A stretch of 64,000 nucleotides of DNA. Source: Bretschneidera sinensis (Eukaryota > Streptophyta > Magnoliopsida > Brassicales > Akaniaceae). The stretch covers positions 29,063,001-29,127,000 of the forward strand of contig CM043700.1 of assembly GCA_023935145.1 (NCBI GenBank). The letters are read 5' to 3'. The notes beneath the pieces were generated by a model. The model saw only the letters and a program-made list of their open reading frames with translations, was not told the origin of the DNA and did not search any database. A program made the translations under genes and the position numbers. Positions 11,235 through 22,810 of the stretch are shown piece by piece. Within the stretch, counting starts at the first letter, position 1. The number at the start of each line of letters is the position of its first letter.

Positions 11235-12521
11235 TGTTGTGCAAAAATCTACCTAAATTAATAAGCAAATAATTGAACAGTTTTACTTGCAAGTGCACAA
11301 AGTCAACATAGTAGTATAGTGTGCAAGTGCGAGATCATCTCCACAAGGATTGGTAAATTTTGCTTTAAAATTAAATTCATAATATAAAACAATAGAAATA
11401 AGAATTGAGTTTGAATTGATAATGATAAAAGCATAGAGACTTGATATCTACCACTAATCATGCTTCCACAATAAAACAATATGACAATGCTTTAATCACG
11501 TTATGAATACCTAATGTTTATCAACCTAAGGGCATGGTGTATACTCCTTAAGCTATTGATTTCCCTAAGCAACAAGTTAGGCATGGTGTATACTCTAACT
11601 CTTTTCTTTATTAAAGGATTTAGCATGGTGTATACTAAGTTATTCCTTAAGAGAGCATTATATCTGTGGAAATTGACAAGTACACAAGACCTAGGGCATA
11701 GTAAATGCTCCCCGTTTTCCATGTTGATTAACCCAAGAACCCGACGTGGATTTATTTTGTTACTATTGTTAAACCCAGGACTCGGTCATCCAAATTGATT
11801 TAACTAACTAGTCTATACCACATGCATATGTTGATCAGACAAACACATATGATGAATTCAAGAAAACAAGAATTAATCAAGTTAGGCATCATAATATAAA
11901 TATCGCAAAGGTGCCAATACTGAATTATTGAGTCAACATAATCATGGCTTCAATCAAGCCCTTACTAAGAGTTTAGTTACACATGAGTTTGATGTTAAAC
12001 ATCTTCATAAAATAAAATAAAGAGAGAAGAATAAACCCGAAAGTACTTTAGAGAAGAGTCATCAATTCGTCTCCAAAATCTCTCTTCCCGGATCCCCCAG
12101 CTTCTATGTTTACAAGCCTATTTATAAGGTTTAGAAACATGTGGAAACCCTAAACTCATAAAACAAAACCCTACACTACTTTTCAAAATAGGTTCTGCCG
12201 TTTTAATGTTTCACTGATGCACGTGTGCGCTCGATCACAGACTGGTGCGCTCGAGCCTTCTTCTTGTGCGCGCGAGTGCAGGTATGCTCGATCCTTGGCT
12301 TGGGCACTTGAGTGCTATTGCGTTCGATCGTAACAGGTAGCTTCCAGCTCTTCCAGAATTGCTTTCTTAGCTAGATAATTCCATAATGCTCTATTTTCTC
12401 CAAAAACCTAGAAAAACATAGAAAACATAGAAAGGAAATAAAATAGCATGAAATAATACAAACTAGGAGATTAACAAATGTAAATTAAGGGTCTTAAATA
12501 TGAATATTTAAGCACTTATCA
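11235..12521 (-). repeat. 5' LTR of the Athila-like element
   Basis: It matches 4398-5667 and is followed on the element's sense strand by a 6 bp spacer and the primer binding site. It is 17 bp longer than the other LTR, mainly because of an extra unit in the palindrome cluster at 12223-12337. The TATA-like TTATAAATAG lies near 12118-12128. Confidence 0.9.
12223..12337 (-). repeat. Short palindrome cluster in 5' LTR (CTCGATC units)
   Basis: About six units are present, such as TGTGCGCTCGATCACA at 12224, GGTGCGCTCGAGCC at 12244, TGTGCGCGCGAGTGCA near 12265 and TTGCGTTCGATCGTAA near 12318. Compared with the partner LTR there is roughly one additional unit and clearly more sequence difference than in the flanking LTR sequence. 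Confidence 0.8.
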
Positions 12522-12526
12522 ACAAG

Positions 12527-14916
12527 AAAAAGGGGGGTTTTCGAAGCAGAGGAAGGAAGAAAAAGCTCTTGAATGAAGATATCTTTATTGTTTGAGTAGT
12601 CTATTTTAAAAATGATATCTGAATAAAATGATCATGCACTCTAGGCCATTGTCTATAGTAGTTGCACCATGCCTACACAAACATCTCCAGAAAACCATGA
12701 ATTATACATCCGATAGGGATTGTTGCACCAACACCATCCCATATTGGACAGAGTAGACTAATACCCATAATTTCTTTAATGCTTTAAATTTTAGTAGAAC
12801 CCAACAAATCTTATGTGGATTAGAGAAGCATGTGATTGTCAGGTTGATAAATTATTAATATGATATTTTGTTAATTAAATTAGTACTATGAACTTAATTG
12901 ATGCTACAAAATTACTAGCTTCGTTGATAATGTTTTTTAGTGATTGAAGCAAGGACGAGATTGGAGGGTTAAATGATGAGAGAGGCTATTCCCTTGGGAA
13001 GAAAAAAGAAATGGGGGGGGGGGGGGGGTTGGGTACTTAACTATTCGCATTTCGATTGATATGCTTCTGTCATTGTTGATAAAGAGCTATTAAGCATGAC
13101 ATAGAGTCAACATTATGTGGATAGGCAAATAATAAAGTTATGCCTTCAATTAAACCAAATCATTTCACTATTGGTGTTAACTCCCTCATGTGTAATGTGT
13201 GAAACTGTGAATCTATATTCGCAGATGCTTAATTTTGTGATTAGTTACCTTCGAATTATGTTCAAATGTTTGTTGCAATTGAAATGTTTTCTACATCCTC
13301 AACTTCTTAGCTAGTCTTATAGTTAAAGAGTCGTTTGGCATTTTTCAAAATGGCTCTTCGATCTTTTTCATGTTTACTGGAGTAGCTGCTATTGTTATTT
13401 ACCGCTTTTGCATGTTTATGGGGTCAGTATATTTGAATCATCGTTAAATGGTATATATTAGTTAAAATGGAAGATTATGGTGGCTGTGTCTTTTCTTCAA
13501 TGTTGGTTTAAACTAATCTGCTTGCAGATACTGTTTTTAAATGAAAATTTTAATGGTTTGGCCACATTGTTCCTGCAACTTATACATCTTATTTGTGTTG
13601 CGTTATAAGTGATATTGATATAATCCCTGATGATGGTGTCACATGCTATAGTACGATATAATTCTTAAGAAACTCTTCTCATTTTTTTTATTAATATTAA
13701 TCTTTTACCAGTTTCCATGCATAAAAATTTCTTTGGTTTGGTCTATCATTAATCAATCTTTCTTTCTTTCTTGTTCTTGCAGTTCTTCATCGAGGGAAAT
13801 TGGAAGTGTGTAATTACCTTTTCTCACTGATCTTATGAAATCCTGTCTCTGTTTTGGTTTTGGTTTGTGTTACTTCTGGGATCTGGAGTGATTTTACCTA
13901 ATTGTGTACCTTCGTGATTGAACTTGACATTTTATTTATTGTCTAGCGCACTAATATTAGCAAATATTCATGTTCATTGACCTAAAAGATTTAGATTGGA
14001 GATGAGAAAAAGAGTGGCAACAATCTGGTTCTTACCATATATTATTAAGCTCTCTTTCTTACCGGCACTTACACAGGGGCTGGTGCACCATCCCTTGCAC
14101 AATGAGTTACATCCTCTTGATCCGTTTCTTTATATACCTTTTTACTTGTCAAAAAAGAAGAAACCAGGCTCCTGATTGAACAAAAGTTTGTGATCTTACC
14201 AAATCAGTATCGTAAAGCAGTTGCAAATCTTTCTTAATTTTGAAATAACAAGGCACAAACTATTTAATTTGTTGTAGCGATTACTTATCATGTATCTTGT
14301 ACTTTTGTTTCTGCAGGTCCAGTTGTGCCCACATGATGGAAGGGTATGTATAAATCATTTAACAACCACTGTAGCTTTAGATTTATAACTCCTTGCAAGT
14401 ATTGATTAGTGTGTTAAAAGTTTGCTAACTGTATGTGGCTATTAGAATTTACAACATTATTTAGATAAAGAAAAGGAAGCTTTAATAATTGAATAGTTAC
14501 GATTTTGTTTGACCATGGGAATCCATGAACGTGATCTTGTTCTATAAGGCTTGTTTTAGAAACAAATTATTGGCATTTTGGTATGATGATGATGTTTTTA
14601 TTGTTGATAGTTTTTGTGACATTTGAATATGAAAATTTGACTTATGTCTCACAGCTCATCCCTATAGACGTCGTCTATAAAATTAAAGGTATTCCTCTAG
14701 CTCAACAACCTGCAACTGATTTCCTGTATGGCTGCACTCTTCTAAGGGACAATATTATGTTCATAAAACTTGTAACTGGTTACGTCTATCTAAATCTCTC
14801 CCTTTACTTCCTCAACCTCTTTTGCATAAAATATAGAAATTACTTGTTTTCTCAAGAATCATTTTTTTTCTTCTTATGATTGCAAGCACACTAAATTACC
14901 TAATGCTGCTTCTGCA
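12527..14916. other. Intron-like AT-rich stretch, no gene recognised
   Basis: I see no supported gene. Intron-like tracts end in CAG at about 13782, 14317 and 14917, and GTATGT or GTAATT donors follow some of them. The small exon-like pieces between are too short to assign. They may be 5' parts of the CACTA remnant that continues to the right. A run of 16 G lies at 13013-13028. A T-rich open frame at 14583-14879 is probably spurious. Confidence 0.35.
13013..13028 (+). repeat. Homopolymer of 16 G
   Basis: An uninterrupted run of 16 guanines follows GAAAT. Such a run is rare in AT-rich plant intergenic DNA, and its length is prone to both biological slippage and assembly error. Confidence 0.9.
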
Positions 14917-15276
14917 GGACTGCAAAAGACTAATGAAACCCTGTATGTTTGGATCTACCGAGAAGCTAATCAATTATATGCTGAATTCTGGCTAAAACAA
15001 GGGTTGAATCTCAAATGACCAGTATGTAGTCCCAAATGGATGAACTCAAGTCTTTACTGCAACGGTTGGTTAATGAAGGATATCATATTTGATTTCAAGT
15101 GTAATGATACTTAAAAGATTTATCCATACTTCATTCAATTACTTGGTTGTGTATGAATTTACATGTTAACTATGAATGTTTTTTGTGTGAATGAAATGAC
15201 TTTGGTATTGATATTTGAATTTATATGGATTTAATGACATATATATATTGAAGAACAAGGATTAATTATATATATA

Positions 15277-17639
15277 TGTAATATCCGTATTTTAAAAAGT
15301 TGGGTAAGTGTATATTCTTATCAATATGACAAAGAGTTAAATCCCTGAATGGCTGAATGAAGATTTATGGAGACCAAGGTTGAAAAGTAAAAAAAAAAAA
15401 AAATTAAAAAAGTCGACTTGGAACAGTAACTCGGGGCGGCATACCTACTGCCACCGAGAGAACAATTCTAAGTGGGATAATTGATATATTGGTTTTTGTT
15501 GTTTAATGGGAAGTGGAGAACAAAACATAATGATGATGTTTTTTTTTATCATTATGTTTGTTTGGTATCTCATGGAGACTATTGAAGGAGGGAGCTGCTG
15601 AAATTTGCAGCCAAGCTCTCCTATATAATGTGTACGAGAGGTTTATGAAGGGAACGCGAAAGAATTTTTGATTAGTTCCAAATATTTCATCTGTGTTCTT
15701 AAAACACTTGGGAATTTAAAGAAAGGTGGAAGGAACAAGATTTTGAGAGTATTTTCGAAAATATTTCGGGAAGCTATCAAAATAGCAGAAGGTAATAAGG
15801 TAATGTTATTTTATCATTTATGAAAGTTTCAGGAGGTTAAAATAGAAAATTTTCAAACTGTGTAGTTTATGGAGAAAAGAAAAAATAATAAGAAATTTAA
15901 ATTCCAATATTATGTCAGGTGTTGGTAGTCAACAATCGGGAGAAAATTCGAGGAAGATCGGGAAAGGAAAAGAGGTGGCCCACGAGTAGCTTTAAAGTGC
16001 TACGTGGTGAGTTGGATTTACTCTTAGTAGTCTAAATGAAAAATCAATTATTTCGTGACAATATTAAGTTTAATTATTTAAGTATGCTTGGGTGATCGAT
16101 GAAAAAGTGATTTATGGGAATGATAGAAAATTGGTCTTGTAGAAATATTTCTCGGTGAGAAGTAATATTTTTGAAAATTATAAGTTTATTTGAGGATAAA
16201 AAGCAATTAATAAATTATTGATGAGACATACCGATGTTTTAACACGAATTAGGACGAGATGAATTTTAGTGGATCTTGCTAAATTTTTTTATGGATGATT
16301 TAAGATGAATTTTAGTGGAATTTGACAATTCGGATGGACAATTTAAGATGAAATTTAGTGGATCTGGTCAGACTTTAATGGATTATTTGATGTGATTTAG
16401 GGGAAGAAGAATCGTGTGGAAATTTTATAATTTGATAAAAATCTGGATGATTGGATGTTAAATTTTAAAGAAACTTTGTTAGATAAAATTTGTGGATAAT
16501 TAGGATAGTCAAATTAAGTGGTTGGAATCTTTATATTGTTTTTATATTTCTGTTTATATTACTGTTTCATATCATTGTTCATGCACATATGCATTAAATA
16601 ATATAACCAAAAGAATCGGGAAGGCAACCGGTCTAATGAAATAACCGTGACAGCCGGTATATGCTGGGATGAAAAATAAAAACCGTGACAGCCGGTATAT
16701 GCTGGGATGAAAAGTGAAAACCGTGACAGCCGGTATATGCTGGGATGAAAAGTGAAAACCGTGACAGCCGGTATATGCTGGAATTAACCGGGAAGGCAGC
16801 CGGTCTGATGAGAATAAAAGAACCGGGAGGGCAGCTGGTCTAAGATAATAATAACCTGTCGACAGGTGGGAAGACATTCCCATCATAATCATTCATGCAT
16901 TTGCATCTGTTTTAATTATCGTTGCATTATTTGAAATGCTGAGATGTGGTATATTATTTGTAAATTAAATTATAGATGACTGGGTCTCATAAAAAAAAAA
17001 GACAGCTATAATGATGAGATTTTCGAGATGCTGAGATGTGATACTTTTTGTGAATTTAATTATAGAATGTTGAGTTTCATATAAAAAGACAGTGATAAGA
17101 CTTATCTAAATGATGGACTTTTTGATATGAACCTCATTACGAGGTAATTAGGAAATAATTGATAGTCTTAAGGTGAACCAATGATTGAGAATAAGAGATT
17201 GATAGTAGAAAGTTGTCATCAGGTTATGCGAAAAATAAATTTTTAATATTAAAGGATTATTGATGGAATTTGGAATACTTCCAGTAAATTTAATTCGCTG
17301 AGCTTGTGAAGCTCACTCCTCACTGTTCAATAATTTCAGGTAGCAGTCAAGATAAATAGTCTGGTGGGTTGAGAATCAGTCGAGATCTTTTTCTGTAAGC
17401 CAAGTACGTGTTAATATCCTCAGACAATCGAGTTAAAGACTTGTAAAAATTTTATTGTAAATATTCATGCATTTATGTATTTTTTGTTTAAGTGAATATC
17501 AGATTTGTTTACATCTCATGTTAAAAGAAAAAAAAAATCTGGTAGTATTATATTTATTGTTGCATATATGTGTCATGCTTGGATTTTCAAAATGTGATGA
17601 CACCGTCCAGGGGTGGCCAACCTGGAATGGGTCGTTACA
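15277..17639 (+). mobile_element. Solo LTR, 2.36 kb, perfect ATATA duplication
   Basis: It starts TGTAATATCCGTATTTT at 15277 and ends GGGTCGTTACA at 17639, with the same ATATA at 15272-15276 and 17640-17644. The TGTAATATCC start and GTTACA end, and the length, resemble LTRs of large Ty3/gypsy chromovirus (Tekay/Del-like) elements; that assignment is inference. No gag or pol sequence is present, so the internal part was lost by LTR-LTR recombination. It contains a 38 bp tandem array. Confidence 0.85.
16643..16786 (+). repeat. 38 bp tandem repeat, about 3.8 copies, inside the solo LTR
   Basis: Units start at 16643, 16681, 16719 and 16757 with the core AACCGTGACAGCCGGTATAT followed by GCTGGGATGAAAA. 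Copies are nearly identical. Partial related units (AACCGGGAAGGCAGCCGGTC type) flank both sides. Each core contains an imperfect CCGG-centred dyad. Confidence 0.95.
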
Positions 17640-18451
17640 ATATAGTAGGTGTCGATATTAAATCCAAATTAGTACAAAAACATAAGTCAGGTGTATTTTG
17701 GCATTTTAAAGTGCCACAATATTATCATATTGTGGCCATTCAAAGCACCAATATTTTGTGATACTTTGAAGCACCACAATATAGTGGCACTTCAAAAAGC
17801 ACCACAAAATTATGCACATTTCTACGCTTAAAGTAAGTGTTGGCTCTGATATTGTGATACCGTATATATCGATGCTTTATTTGGTATTTGTTTAAAACGC
17901 TGATATCACATATTGCAACACTTTAAAGCACCGAATTACGCTTAAAAAAAAGTCAACATTTGTGAGTTATGTTGTACTGAGGATATAATGAGTGATTATC
18001 TTTTGTAATATTAATTGCAAGATGAGTAGGAGCACATCTACTTTAAAGTTATTTGTTTTGTTAAGACAATTTTGGCCTCTCCTGGTCTTTATCTTTTGAG
18101 AATAGGTAACAAATTAATTCTCAATCCAAAATTTTATTACTTTTTTTTTGAGGTTTCGTGCAAACTTACTTATTTATAGATTTTTCTCTTGATCAAATTT
18201 AATTAAAAAAAGGAAAAACAAAGGGTTGGAGATGGGAAAAAGACAACGTGCAAAGTAAAAGTAAGTACTGTAACAAAAATACATTTTCTCTATTAAGATC
18301 CCATCCATTCTCAAGTAAATGGTTTATGAACTCAAGATAAGACATTAAGTAAATATTGCTTTCAACCTTAAATTAAATAGTTTTTAAATATAAATTTATT
18401 ATATATATTTAATCCTGCATATCATGAGGGGCTATGCTAAGTAGTTATAAG

Positions 18452-18700
18452 CGTTGTTTGGTATTGATTTAAAATCAACTTACAGTAGTCACTTTTACTT
18501 TCAAGTGATTGATTTAAGTTAGTTTTAAATCAATATTAAACAACCTTATATTTATAAATTATTTGAAAAAACCCATAAATATGATAAATTTGTAAAATTT
18601 AACATTACAAGAATGTCACGTAAGTATACAATAAAGCAGTCATTTTTGTTTTTAAGTGGTTGCTTTAAGTTAGCTTTAAGCCAATATCAAACAACCCCAT
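18452..18700. repeat. Two related inverted-repeat (MITE-like) pieces
   Basis: 18452-18545 begins GTTGTTTGGTATTGATTTAA and ends TTTTAAATCAATATTAAACA followed by AC, an imperfect inverted repeat. A second piece at about 18625-18698 repeats the inner TTTAAGTTAG sequence and the end CAATATCAAACAACC. The layout suggests two copies or a broken copy of a small TIR element. No clear target duplication was found. Confidence 0.5.
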
Positions 18701-18890
18701 GGATAATTAGATTCTTAGTAGTACATGCCTCCAAAAATGGAATTTTTTTGGGTGAGAGTGTTTTCCCATTATGGGTTCTTAAAAAATTTAATTTTTAAAA
18801 TGATGTTATTTTTATCTTATTTTATAAAATACTAGCATCTCAACACTTGTTTTATGTGACCATTATACTTGACATGATTATAGGTAAGAA

Positions 18891-19018
18891 GATAAAAGAG
18901 ATAAAGAGAGTGAAGAAGTTAACTCGGATTGTGAGAGAGAAAAACATAGGTTGAAGATAAGAGAGATAATGAGAGTGGAGAAGTTAAGTCTAAGTGGGAT
19001 AGTGGAAGAAAAAAATGT
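18891..19018 (+). repeat. About 66 bp purine-rich tandem duplication
   Basis: GATAAAAGAGATAAAGAGAG with AGTGAAGAAGTTAA is followed by a diverged second copy starting GATAAGAGAGATAATGAGAG with AGTGGAGAAGTTAA. Confidence 0.65.
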
Positions 19019-19733
19019 GAGAAGTTGTAGTCAATTAAGTTACTTATATAATCTTATTTAAATATTTAATTTATATATTTAAGTAAGAATATACGAGATA
19101 TTATGAGAGGTGGACACCAAATAAGAGTCTGTCTTTATTAATAGTAAATATAAATATAGATAATTGTTCTGGTCATGTTAACATCATCTACAACCATATC
19201 ATTATTTTTTCTCCCAAATTTTTTTTTTTTTGGAGTGGTGCTATTGGTATTTGGTAGTCCCCACCCCTCCTAGACTTTCAAATCTTTAATCGACGATAAC
19301 ACTATTAATATCATACGGTCATACCCACTTTCTATTTGCTCTAAATTTTCATGGGTGCCTTTCTCTCTCCAAGAAGAAAGAAGATGCACTGTAATGATCA
19401 ATAATACGTCATAACCAATTCTTTTATAAAATCAGAGTTCTTGGTTATATTTCAGTCTCACCAATGATTATCAAGATGCATTGCAAAAGGATTAATAAGA
19501 AAAAATCAAATATTCAATAAACCAACAAAATGGACTAATCTCTTGGGTTAAGGAGAGCTAGCTTTGCACAAGTGTGTTGTTTTGCTTCTTGTTTCAACCT
19601 GTTCATATGGTGTTAATTGGCTTGCAAGTTGGTCTATATATGCACTTAATTAAATCTTATTAATTGGTCATGTTGTGATTCGTGGGAGCAGAAGCTTTTG
19701 GAAAATATTGATATTAAGGTACTCTGGCATAGG

Positions 19734-20560
19734 GATGGCAACAAAGCGGGTTTGAAATCAAGAGTAACATCTTCATTTTCGTCTTTGTTTGTAAAAATAC
19801 TTTTCGTCACGTCTCCATCCCCACTGAAGATTTTATTTTGACCGTCATCCTCATCCCTGTCAAAGATTTTCGAAGATCTCAATCTCCATCCCCTTCCTCG
19901 TCCCCTTTCTGTTTTCAAAGCTCAAATCGATCAAGAGGAAAGAAGAAAAATCCATTTTGCTTTTCGGTACTTATAAGTGATGTGTTTTATGGCTCAAGGG
20001 ATGCTTGATTCGAGTACAAACTGAACTCTTATGAATATTGCAAGAATTGCAATAGAGAGGAAGAAAGAAATTTCTAAAACACTTTTGATTATTCATTGAT
20101 TGATTTACAAAATGATTATACAATTGCCTTATATAAGCTACAAGAGATGAATACAAGAATAACTAACTAGTTAACAAACTACTAATAATGCTTTATTTAA
20201 TTAACTAGTTTTCTAATATTAATTATATCCATAACAATAAGTATAAACAAAAAAGTCGTGTGGCAATAAATGAGCAATGAAACCCTATTTCTACTTTAAA
20301 TGGTTATTTATATAGTTAATGGGTAATTAGGTAATTATCAAGTTTATTTAATATATTTATATAAAACATTAAACTTGTAATAAAGGATGTGGACAGGGAT
20401 TTTGCGGGGCAAAGACTGCTTCATTCGTCTCCGTCCCTGTTTAGACCGATATTTTTTTAAAAATCTTCGTCTTCTCATCCCTTTTAGGATAAAATCACCT
20501 TCATATCCGTCTTCGATGAATCGAAGAATTCTAAAGCTCAAAATACATTTGGAAAAAGAA
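19734..20560. repeat. Degenerate repeat element interrupted by a solo LTR
   Basis: The left part, from ATAGGGATGGCAACAAAGCG, and the right part at about 20385-20560 share pyrimidine-rich GTCTCCATCCC / GTCTCCGTCCCTG and TTTTCGAAGATC / TTTCGATGAATCG motifs. TAGGGATGGCAA is a common terminus of plant hAT-like MITEs. A solo LTR (19978-20236) lies between the two parts. The boundaries of the outer element are uncertain. Confidence 0.35.
19978..20236 (-). mobile_element. Solo LTR, 259 bp, perfect ATAAG duplication
   Basis: On the minus strand it starts TGTTATGGATATAATT and ends AAACACATCA, with ATAAG at both 19973-19977 and 20237-20241. A TATA-like CTTATATAAGG lies inside. The TGTTAT start, short length and TATA position resemble LTRs of small Ty1/copia elements. 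No internal domain remains. Confidence 0.85.
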
Positions 20561-21438
20561 CGCAAGCTTAAATCTTTTTAAAGGTTGCAATAAATAATAA
20601 GGTTGTGAATATTTAAGCAATCATGTCAAGCTTAAAAGAAATTTTTATCTATATTTAATATAAAATATTATTTTTACATCGAATGAAAATTTTATTAATA
20701 ATTATTAGATAACTTTACTGATAATATAAATAATAATTGTATGGAATTTACGAACGAAACTTGGAATTGCAATTAGACCTAAAGTTCACTTCATTCTGAT
20801 TTCTGAATATGTATCCTTTTGATGTCGCGTAAAGCTTGAAGTCCACTTAGGCAGAAATGGAAATGGGTGGGTGGTTGCAAACAAATAAATTGATTTTTAT
20901 TTGCTTCTTTTTATGAATTTTTTATTTGCCCTTAACTACAGTGTGATTCTCGTTTTTTAGTCTTACTCCGGTCCTTTTCTTATCAAACAAAACATGGGTT
21001 TCTTAATTTAAATTATCCAAAATTTGTATTAAAATTACTCCGTCATCATCTTATCCTAAGTTCGGCGTAAACTCTAAGTTCTACTTGAACTCGTTTGTCC
21101 TATTAATTTGTCTACTTATGCTTTATTAAAAAAATCCATCAACCACCATTCTTTTGTTCTTCCATTTGACAAAGAATGACCTCTAACCTTTAAATGATTA
21201 GTTGAACAAGCGTTGATGGTGGGGGGTGGTCCATTCTCAAAGTGACATGGAATTGCAATTTTATATGTCTCTCTCACGAGGTTAGCAATAGCAGGATTTG
21301 CTTGAGTGGAAAATAATTAATCATAATTTTGTTAACCAATTATTGTCAGATTTTTTTCTTTCTTTTTCTTTCTTACTGTGTAATAACTTTTAATAGAAAG
21401 TGATGTTTTCTTAATAAAAAAAATTAAAAAACAAAAGT
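20561..21438. other. Intergenic, nothing recognised
   Basis: AT-rich sequence without a supported gene, RNA or repeat boundary. Confidence 0.5.
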
Positions 21439-21890
21439 TATTATCACGAAATATTTTTATATTTTATTATTTTTCTACATTATATATTTGATCAATTTAC
21501 ACTATACATTATAAGAGGTATTCAATAGGTCATTCTAATCAAAATTTTAATTAAATTAAAACTAGAGTACACACGTGCCTCATCGAATGCGAGCAATGTT
21601 CGCAAATTGTAGATCGGAGAGTTAAGTATTTTGAGTTTAAAGAAAATAAGAGAGAGAGATATGAGATTTGCTCAAGAAAATAAGAGAGGACAAAATTATC
21701 TTTTCTCATTCAAATGAGGCATATGTATAGGCTACACGTGTACATCGATTCTAACTTGACTGAAATTTTGATCAGAATGGTTTGTTAGATACTCTATTAT
21801 AATGTAAGGTGTAAATTAGTTAAATTTAAAATATAAAAAGACATTAAAATATAAAACAAAATGTAAAGGTGTTTCGTGATAATACCAAAA
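21439..21890. mobile_element. Long-TIR MITE, copy 1
   Basis: The left end TATTATCACGAAATATTTTT and the right end GTGTTTCGTGATAATA are inverted, and pairing continues inward for well over 100 bp: CAATTTACAC and AAGAGGTATTCAATAGG on the left against GTGTAAATTA and TTGTTAGATACTCT on the right. The centre has purine-rich AAATAAGAGAG sequence. A diverged copy lies at 51310-51836. There is no coding capacity. Long TIRs suggest a Mutator-type MITE, but I could not fix the target duplication. It ends about 1.1 kb before the IST1-like start codon. Confidence 0.75.
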
Positions 21891-22810
21891 AAAAATAAAA
21901 ACATATTATATGGACGGTGAGTTTGGGATTGATATAGTGTTTTCAAAAGTACAGTAACAAAAATGTTATTGGACAATCGTAATAAGATACTTGGTAAATT
22001 ATATATATAAAATTAAAAATAAAATTATTGTAATTATGTAAAATACCAAAAATATATATAAAAATGAAAATGTATCCATAGTTGGACAAAACAATAAAAA
22101 ATCTTTTATATATAAAAAAATTCCATTAAGTCATAAGATAGTTTTAGATATCTTTGATAATCGTAATTTTTTTCTTTCAAAACACAATTTGGGTGCAACG
22201 TGCTAAAAATAATGGTGAGATATCTATGTTTGTACCGTAATTTTTACTAACATCATTAATAATTAAAACATTTTATCAAACACAAAACCTATTTTTTTAC
22301 ATTTTTAAAAATAGATTTTATCACTACCGCAATATCAAATGCTTGACAGATAACTACCGTTGTTAGGACCGTTATATTTCCTTCTGCTATATGTGTCACT
22401 GACACATCGGTTCCGCGCTCTAAATTCTGTTGTCTTAGCCAAAAGGAACAGTAATGAACCATGAGCTCTAGTTGTTTCTACGGATCAAAATTTGCGGTCC
22501 AGCTCAGCAGAATCCTTCAATCACGACCCACTCTCCTCCCCAAAAAGTCCTGCATCAAGCGGCAACGATTCCCCGTCTTGACTCTAATCCGGCGACATAT
22601 CCGCACAATATCATTATCGCTAGGTTCCCTAAATTACCCTCGTAACGTTTAAATTAATAATGATCACTACTCTCTTAAATTCCCCGTCTTAAGGTCATTA
22701 TCGTAAGTTGAAAAGCATGTGCGTTAGTTCACTGCCAGTTACTTTGAAGGAGAAAGAAAAGATTTTGAAATTGGTCTTAAAACGCACTTTTGTTTATAGT
22801 TTCTCTTTTA

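Larger units (their letters stand above)
4398..12521 (-). mobile_element. Ty3/gypsy Athila-like LTR retrotransposon, degenerate
   Basis: The element has two LTRs of 1270 and 1287 bp (TG...CA ends), flanked by GCAAG on the left and ACAAG on the right, a 5 bp target duplication with one difference. Coding runs on the minus strand. From right to left it has a tRNA-Asp-type primer site, gag, protease, reverse transcriptase and RNase H. No integrase is recognisable: 1.2 kb of non-coding sequence separates RNase H from the 3' LTR. The Asp-type primer site and the protease C-terminal GRPF motif point to the Athila lineage. The LTRs differ by several percent by eye and the frames contain many stops, so the copy is old and not autonomous. 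Confidence 0.88.
14917..17974 (+). mobile_element. Second CACTA 3' remnant, split by a solo LTR
   Basis: Two separated pieces match the first CACTA end. 14917-15276 is similar to 3530-3720: compare CAAATGGATGAACTCAAGTC near 15034 with AAATGGATGAGCTGAAGTC near 3560, and the following GTTGGTTA and TTTCAAGTGT sequences. 17645-17974 is similar to 3935-4165, with subterminal motifs in both orientations (GGCACTTCAAAAAGCACC type) and an end GTTATGTTGTACTG, where the CACTA end has become CAGTA. The exon part has several stops. It is a decayed relative of the first element, not a recent copy. Confidence 0.65.
17975..19730. other. Intergenic, small repeats only
   Basis: No gene seen. The stretch is AT-rich with short inverted and tandem repeats described separately. 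Short open frames here have no recognisable content. Confidence 0.5.

Noticed and set aside
13782..13812. Short exon-like piece reading FFIEGNWKC, similar to the first exon of triosephosphate isomerase
   Set aside because: Only nine residues match the pattern, no further isomerase exons were found nearby, and the family's first exon normally includes the start codon.
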